From Paracamarosporium sp. OC-R06-R3 (lineage: Eukaryota > Ascomycota > Dothideomycetes > Pleosporales > Didymosphaeriaceae): 36,985 nucleotides of DNA. The notes below the pieces were generated by a model that searched no databases, was not told where the DNA came from, and saw nothing but the letters and a program-made list of their open reading frames with translations. Position 1 is the first letter of the stretch; each line of letters begins with the position of its first letter. Below are positions 31,615 to 36,985 of the stretch, in pieces. The position numbers and the translations under genes were made by a program. The DNA lies in the NCBI GenBank assembly GCA_019828545.1, contig JACVRA010000450.1, positions 260-37,244 of the forward strand. The letters run 5' to 3'.

Positions 31615-34100
31615 TTGTGCTGTCCAACCTCAGCCTGGTCAATAGCATGTTATTTCCCCTTCACATTATGTATTAGGTTGTCGTTGCAGATTTCTGGTTC
31701 GAGTACTAGCATCGGCTTCTCGACGTTAAAATCTAGGCAGGAAAACATATTTCAGGAACTACGCAACATTCAACACGAGCAATTTGTTTCACTTGTTAGC
31801 TACGACAATCTATGTGACTCATGCATTATGCCCGTCATGTATCGATTTCGCGGCAGCTGCAGTGGTGAGCAGGATCACTATTATTTATCCGCTCACTGCT
31901 GTCATCAGTGTCATCGCCTACGCTGTTCGACTTGCACTTCTAAGCAAGGGGAGAATGAGGATCAGGAAGACCGCTTCAGAAATCACTTCGATAATGAATC
32001 GGATATAAGCGTAGAAGGAAAAGAAGCCGCGCGTGGTGAACAAATCGAAGTCTCCAGAAGGGGGAAGGATGCACCGATATATCTGTGCACAAGCAAAGGA
32101 CCTAGGACGACAACTACCCCAATATGGCGCACTGTACTGCAAGTAATTGGACGATACGATGAGACCGCTCGCTCAGCTTTTGAAATTAACGGTGTGAGCA
32201 ATGCTTGGTTTCCTTTCCCTAAGCAAACCCTCAGGCGTCTTCTCGACAACCGCCTAAGCGAGTCAGAGTTCTTCCAGCGACAAGAGCACGGCTTCCTCCA
32301 CTCAATTTGGCCCGAGAGCTCTCCAAATGAGTGTTTCCATCTGGCATTTGAAGATGGAGATGAAATCATACAGTCCAAACGTATCCTAGGCGAAGGTGCC
32401 CATGGCCTCGTCGAAGAAGTCGAATTGTCGACCGGCATCATCTGCGTGCGGAAACGAATTGCTAGGCCAAAACCCTTGAAATCACAAAAGGTGTTGTTCG
32501 ATGCCTTCGCAAGGGAGTTAAACGTCATGAGGCACGTCAAACACCGGCACTGCGTCCAGCTACTAGGAAGTTACACTGATTTCGAATCCGTCGCCATCCT
32601 TTCATCCCCTGTTGCTGACATGGATTTGGCGGCTTTTCTGGACTTTCCGAGTCCCTTCACCCCGAATCAACAACAGAATCTGCAACGCAATATGGGTTGT
32701 TTGTGTAATGCTTTAGCATATCTCCATCGGAACAAAATCCGGTAAGAACCCTGCTAGAATCCGTGATAATGGCTAACGTGCAGCAGACACGAAGATCTAA
32801 AACCACAGAATGTCTTGATACATGGAGACAACTTACTCCTCACCGATTTTGGGTTCAGGTAAGCACGTTCTCCGTTACGAGCAACAGGGCTAGTATCGAA
32901 CATGGGCCAGCCATTTCGGGGCCCACCATGCTTAGAAGAAGATTTCTTTCCAAAATTAGCTGCGGCATATGTGACTTTTGCCTTCTTACATTTCTCAGTC
33001 TAGATTTTTCGGACGACGCAGGTTCAACAACCACTGGTCGTCCATCTGCATGGACAACCCGCTATGCAGCCCCTGAGGTCCTCAACTTCGAACCTCGCAA
33101 TCGAGCTACCGATATATATGCTCTTGGTTGTATCCTTATTGAGATGGTCTCACGGATTTATGGCTTTCGCTTACAGGAAGTAAAAGATCATTGGAAGTCG
33201 CACGGGAATGGCCATATCAGTTTCGCTTTCAACGACGACGCTACACAGTCGTGGTGTGCCAGACTCACTGAAATATGCCGCGGGTCACTTAACCAATATG
33301 TCTTATCATTATGCGAGACCCTCATCGCGACGAATCGCTATCTTCGTCCGACGGCTAGGCAGATCATTGACAAATTATCTGACCTGGAGTTGCATTCTCC
33401 GCCTGAGGAGCCGAAATATTTTGGACGCTGCTGTGCGTCTGCAGTAGAGAGTACTGACACCCGCTCCAAGCTCGCCGGTGCAAACCTTAGCTTCTTTTAT
33501 CCCACGACCGATCCTACAGTCGAATATCTTTTGCTAGATTTGGACCTCAAGATCATCTACTCGAAGTCCGGAGGCTACACCAACAGAAACCTCGCATTCC
33601 CACATGACGATAAGCCTAAAGATACTCGCCGCATATTGCCTACTTTCAACCCTTTGCAAATCCAGGCTGCATGTCATGATTTGCGAAAGGCAGCCCAAAG
33701 AGGTCACCATCCGAGAGAATACTGGGAATTCTCGGGCGGATCAGTTCGAACGCACCCTCATGGAATATCACATGCCGTTCAGAGCGTCAAGGTTGCGCCT
33801 ATCAAGTCTATGATTACAGTGCAAATCAGAAGCCTTCCAGAGCCCGGTGACCATGGACCTACAAGACCTAACAACCCGTCCTATCTTCAACATCTCAGCT
33901 CAGAGTATGACTCGCGGTTTGGCCATACTTTACAGGTCTCTAGAATGTTCATTTGCCTGAAAAGCAACATGGAGAAGTCCCTCAAATGCTGGGGCGTTCC
34001 GTTTTACTTGGTCGCGTTCAAGCCCAACGAATTACCTCGAAACGGGCCCCCGCAAGCGCTGTTTAACGACGGAAAAATTATGGATTTCACCATGAGTTGA
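31615..34100 (+). CDS. Second protein kinase (active-looking), three exons
   Basis: The gene encodes a protein kinase with intact motifs. Exons are (start uncertain)-32741, 32787-32858 and 32999-34100. GEGAHGLV (Gly-rich loop) begins at 32389, and the ATP-site Lys lies in ICVRKRI. The catalytic loop is HEDLKPQNVLI from 32788, DFG is at 32845-32853, and YAAPEV with APE is at 33069-33077. RATDIYALGCILIEMVS is subdomain IX. An N-terminal block, NAWFPFPKQTLRRLLDNRLS, precedes the kinase. About 220 C-terminal residues are unrecognised. The open frame reaches back to 31615 but begins with TTG. In-frame ATGs occur near 31828-31846, and ATG 31784 in another frame opens a hydrophobic stretch (TIIYPLTAVISVIAYAVRLA) that could be a membrane anchor joined by splicing or a frameshift. 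The 5' structure is therefore open. Introns have GTAAGA and GTAAGC donors. Confidence 0.82.
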
Positions 34101-34298
34101 AGGAGCTTAATATGTAATGTTGACTATAATGTGTGAGATGTGACACAACACGTTTCATTCTCTGACTCTTTCCATACAAAAACAACTATGGATCACTTCC
34201 CATCATCAACATGGGCGGCATTAGTTGCATTGATTTTCGAAAGAGGAAGTGCCGCAGGCGGGGAATGTTAGGACGGACTGATGTCGGGAATCTAACTT
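34101..34298. other. Short 3' flank of the second kinase
   Basis: No feature is seen. The sequence is unremarkable before the repeat that begins at 34299. Confidence 0.4.
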
Positions 34299-34466
34299 GA
34301 CGAGAAACCGCTTGGTCGTGACTTGCAATCTTGGTTTGCTCTGTGGGAACAAAACACATGTTCACTCCTTCATGACGATACCATTCACACTCCGATACTA
34401 TTTTCTACTGATCTCTCACGACCAGCCCAAGACATTGCAGTGGCCCTGTAATAGGTGTTAGACGCA
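34299..34466 (+). repeat. RIP-like repeat, copy A
   Basis: It aligns with 34878-35068: GGTCGTGACTTGCAATCTT versus GATCGTGACTTGCGATCTT, TTCACACTCCGATAC versus TTCGCACTCTGATAC, and TAATAGGTGTTAGACG versus CAACAGGTGCTAGGCG. Copy A carries the T/A state at several CpA-type positions. Confidence 0.6.
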
Positions 34467-34706
34467 CACCACGCCATGATGAGTATTTTTTCGAGTTGAC
34501 TGGGCACGACGGCTGTTATGTGGAGAGGGGTGCTGGAAAATGAAGATCTTGAATTATATTCGAGTGACTGTCATTGATTGTGTGTAACTAGTTGCCCCAT
34601 GTCGTCCTCATGCTTTCGTCGCATTTTTCTTCGGCGTCAACTGGGTCATAAACGAGCATTGCCTACAATAGCTTCCTCTTTATCTTTCCAATACCCCTTC
34701 ATTTAC

Positions 34707-34952
34707 ATGACTAGTATAACAGCTAAGCCTACCTTCGTGTTACTTGAACCAACTATCAAGACTATCTCAGCTATATCAGGGGTCCATGGTATTTCCATTG
34801 GCGTATTACACCATGGGAACGTCATCTATAACCGCAGCCTCGGTTTTAGGGACGTTAACGCACAGATTCTAGGCGATGACGAGAGACCTATTGATCGTGA
34901 CTTGCGATCTTATTTTATCCTATTAGAGTACAGCGTACTATTCGCACTCTGA
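34707..34952 (+). pseudogene. Truncated beta-lactamase-family (serine hydrolase) N-terminal fragment
   Basis: From ATG 34707 the frame reads about 80 residues, including ISAISGVHGISIGVLHHGNV and YNRSLGFRDVNAQ. This is the characteristic opening strand pair of fungal class-C beta-lactamase/transpeptidase-like hydrolases. Similarity stops near 34870, before the S-x-x-K catalytic motif that should follow about 20 residues later, and the frame ends at 34952. The break coincides with the start of repeat copy B at 34878. A working member of the family would be several hundred residues long, so this is a gene remnant, not an active enzyme. Confidence 0.6.
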
Positions 34953-35068
34953 TACCAGTTTTTTCTGGGTGTGGTTGCGCGACGAGCACCACCATCATTC
35001 ACGACCAGCCTCGATGGAATCCGTAGCCTAAGACATGGTCGTCACCCTGCAACAGGTGCTAGGCGTAG
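34878..35068 (+). repeat. RIP-like repeat, copy B
   Basis: This is the partner of 34299-34466 and keeps the C/G state at most differing sites. It begins exactly where the beta-lactamase-like fragment loses its family resemblance. The interval from 35069 to 35405 contains no gene that I can support and includes an A/G-rich run (GGGAAAAAGAGAAC) near 35183. Confidence 0.6.
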
Positions 35069-35405
35069 TTCCGGACGTCAGATACCAAACACCAAAATCA
35101 GATGCGAGAATGCGATGCGTCCTTGGCTCCTTTGGCAAATTGGGCCTAATGCTTGCATAATTACTGATCATCTCTCTTGATCGGGGAAAAAGAGAACAAA
35201 AAAAAGAGAGAGGGAGAAAGTATCATTGCTGACCCTACAAGACGTTGAGCAACTCAAAGGACTACCGGGAAAGGGCGGTGAGAAAGTCTAGTAGTACGCA
35301 CACCACTACGTACTAACATGGCTTTGAATGGCCTCTCAATTATGATCAATGTGCTTCTACTAAGCTATCACACATTCCCAGAGCCTAAACTAGACATTGT
35401 AAATC

Positions 35406-36522
35406 CTAGTTTACCAGGTTCTTATCTTCATGATCCAAGGTAAATATGAGTGCGCGTACTTCGATGCTCGTCCGCTTCGGTGCATCTTCAGGCACGTTAC
35501 GTGGCCGGAAAGATGCGTGCGGGGCGACTGTAACATCAGAAACCAACCTTCACACAGAACCATACAGTGGGGGAATGATGCCTTACATCTTGCTTTACCA
35601 GCTGGCATTGAATCGAAATTCTTCAAGAGCAATGCTTCATTGACCTGCATCCCAGACAGGTAGTACCATTTGTACCCAGGTTTATAGCGTAACACGAGGC
35701 CTTCACCACGCGAGTGACGACGGACTTGGTCTATTGACACCAGCTCGGAATCGTCAATCGTAGAGCCGTCACAAACAGCTAACGGCCATTTTTGGATCGT
35801 ATCATATGGTGGACGCCATACGCTAGATTCGATTTAGCTGGTCTTTGTGTATTTCAACTTGACCCATTTGACTCACTTGACAACCTGTACGCGGCTTCCC
35901 AATAGCTTGCTTCTGAGGACCAAGTCATTTTGAGTGAACAGCTTGATCTTTTCAAGTGTCTCCCAGGCGGTCAGATCTTCAGACGTAAGTAAACATCGGG
36001 GAGTATCTTTCTTTAATCACGGCACATACCCACATGCACAGTTCCTGCTGGGCTTAGATACCGAGATGGGTCATTCAAGTTAACTGTGACCCCAGCAGCA
36101 GGCGGTGGGTCGCTACGCCTGAGCTACAGCAGGTACACTTTCGTCAGCCCGGAGCCAGACAGAGGAACAGCACGAAAAACACTCACCCGATACTCAAATA
36201 TGTGCACTATATCTGCGCCCGGTATCTGGCTTTGGAGGAGTTCTTCCATCTGTGGGTAATATTCGGTCTCGACTGCTGCTCGGTCTTCCCAGTTACGAAA
36301 GGTCGTGTGGAAGTTGAAAAACATGAAACCGTGGTTGTCTAGACTGAAATTGCATTCTCTACCTCTTACATCTTCGATTGTCTCAGTGTCCCCATCTGCA
36401 AATTTAACGTTTCCTCGGATGGAGTCTGGAAGGTCCACAGGTATGTCTGCGTAGAGCTGGAAGGGCTTTTCTGGCACGTACTTCTCATCCCACTGAAAAT
36501 ATTTCGACTTGGCCTCCTGCAT
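35406..36522 (-). CDS. CmcJ / GA4-desaturase-like oxidoreductase, five exons
   Basis: This is a putative Fe(II)-type oxidoreductase of the CmcJ/AsaB/GA4-desaturase-like family, often found in fungal secondary metabolism. Exons are 36522-36187, 36123-36030, 35976-35877, 35822-35587 and 35527-35406, and they join in frame to 295 residues, the usual family length. Donors are GTGAGT, GTATGT, GTGAGT and GTAAGG. Family landmarks appear in order: KYVPEKPFQLYADIP, DVRGRECNFSLDNHGF, GTVHVD (H142-x-D144, probable metal ligands), VQVVNVWRPPYDTIQKWPLA, DQVRRHSRGEGLVLRYKPGY with KWYYLSGM, then FAPHASFRPRNVPEDAPKRT and SIEVRALIF. The His usual before WYY is Lys here, and its effect is unknown. The gene looks intact. 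No biosynthetic core gene (PKS, NRPS, terpene cyclase) lies nearby, so the substrate cannot be inferred. Confidence 0.88.
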
Positions 36523-36907
36523 TCTGGTAGCTTTATTCTCAATTTCTTAGAAGCGGTCGATAAATCGATTCTACGCTACTATAAACGTGTAGATACAATA
36601 AGATATGGGCTGATAGGATGAGCCGCATTTGGAAGGTGGTTCGATATGTGCCTTGGCCGTTTGCCCTATTCCATTGTACTACTGTCCACGGCCAATAAAC
36701 TATTGCCAGATTGCCCACCTGTCCTTTACCGGAGATACACGACCCCGTAAGTCCTCTGCATGTTTCTATGGTCTGGTACGCAAGCCACAGAATTGATAAC
36801 CACATAAGTGCAATCACGTCAGTCTTAGCTCATTTAGTCACAGCCTTCACTCGATCTATGAACCACTCAATCCAACAGCCTTCTCTCCATCCCAAAGACT
36901 TCACTTA
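36523..36907. other. Upstream region of the oxidoreductase gene
   Basis: This should contain the promoter of the minus-strand gene starting at 36522. No other coding sequence is supported and no distinctive box is seen. Confidence 0.4.
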
Positions 36908-36952
36908 GATAACGTACTTTATAAGCGAGCGGGCAGTATAAGCGAGCGGGCA
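36908..36952 (-). repeat. Right terminal-inverted-repeat-like sequence
   Basis: In reverse complement this reads two 17-bp units built on TGCCCGCTCGCTTATA followed by AAGTACGTTAT, matching 44-87 in the opposite orientation. Beyond it, 36969-36985 contains a short palindrome (CAAGGCTGACGCCTTG). It is probably the end of a DNA transposon or MITE. Confidence 0.6.
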
Positions 36953-36985
36953 GTACTCGCCTAACTGGCCAAGGCTGACGCCTTG

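Noticed and set aside
1..36985. Starship giant transposon with a DUF3435 captain
   Set aside because: No tyrosine-recombinase-like ORF is found near either edge. The matching ends are inverted repeats with subunits, which Starships do not typically have.
1..36985. tRNA genes or CRISPR arrays
   Set aside because: A scan for T-loop-like GGTTCRANYCC motifs gave only isolated partial matches without stems, and no regularly spaced repeat-spacer pattern exists.

Overview
This window looks like nuclear DNA of a filamentous ascomycete, probably a dothideomycete (Pleosporales-like). The genes are monocistronic, most carry short introns (about 50-75 bp, GT...AG), and the recognisable families are typical of such fungi: sulfatase, Vip1/Asp1-type inositol pyrophosphate kinase, But2-domain secreted protein, CorA-like and APC transporters, and a CmcJ-like oxidoreductase. 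The genus is inference. I joined exons by hand from splice sites and reading-frame continuity.

Layout. The first 2.9 kb holds a terminal-inverted-repeat-like sequence, one unrecognised ORF and diverged repeats. A four-exon secreted sulfatase (2870-4984, minus) follows. Then come about 2.4 kb of degenerate sequence, a 5'-truncated pseudogene with an internal TGA (7390-8112, plus), and a single-exon protein of possible LURP1/tubby-like fold (9447-10085, plus). A 0.5-kb minisatellite of 12-bp units and several microsatellites separate this from the largest gene, a three-exon PPIP5K/Vip1 kinase-phosphatase (12663-17257, minus). The next 3 kb contains an (ACC)n tract, a weak candidate for a small cysteine-containing protein, a 143-bp MITE with near-perfect inverted ends and a tandem 37-bp duplication.

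Two membrane-transport genes follow on the minus strand: a CorA-like protein that needs frame corrections (20332-22071) and an intact eight-exon amino-acid permease (23270-25524). A possible small spliced gene lies between them. From 25.9 to 34.1 kb two divergent protein kinase genes on the plus strand flank a small secreted But2-domain protein and a diverged direct repeat. A truncated beta-lactamase-like fragment sits beside a second repeat pair whose differences look RIP-like. The last gene is an intact five-exon CmcJ/GA4-desaturase-like oxidoreductase (35406-36522, minus).

The outermost sequences (44-87 and 36908-36952) are inverted copies of each other, each with two 17-bp subrepeats, so the window is bracketed by transposon-type ends. 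I see no transposase or DUF3435 'captain' gene, so a single 36.9-kb mobile element is not demonstrated. The genes do not form one obvious pathway. The most system-like part is the kinase / secreted protein / kinase block in repeat-rich accessory DNA.
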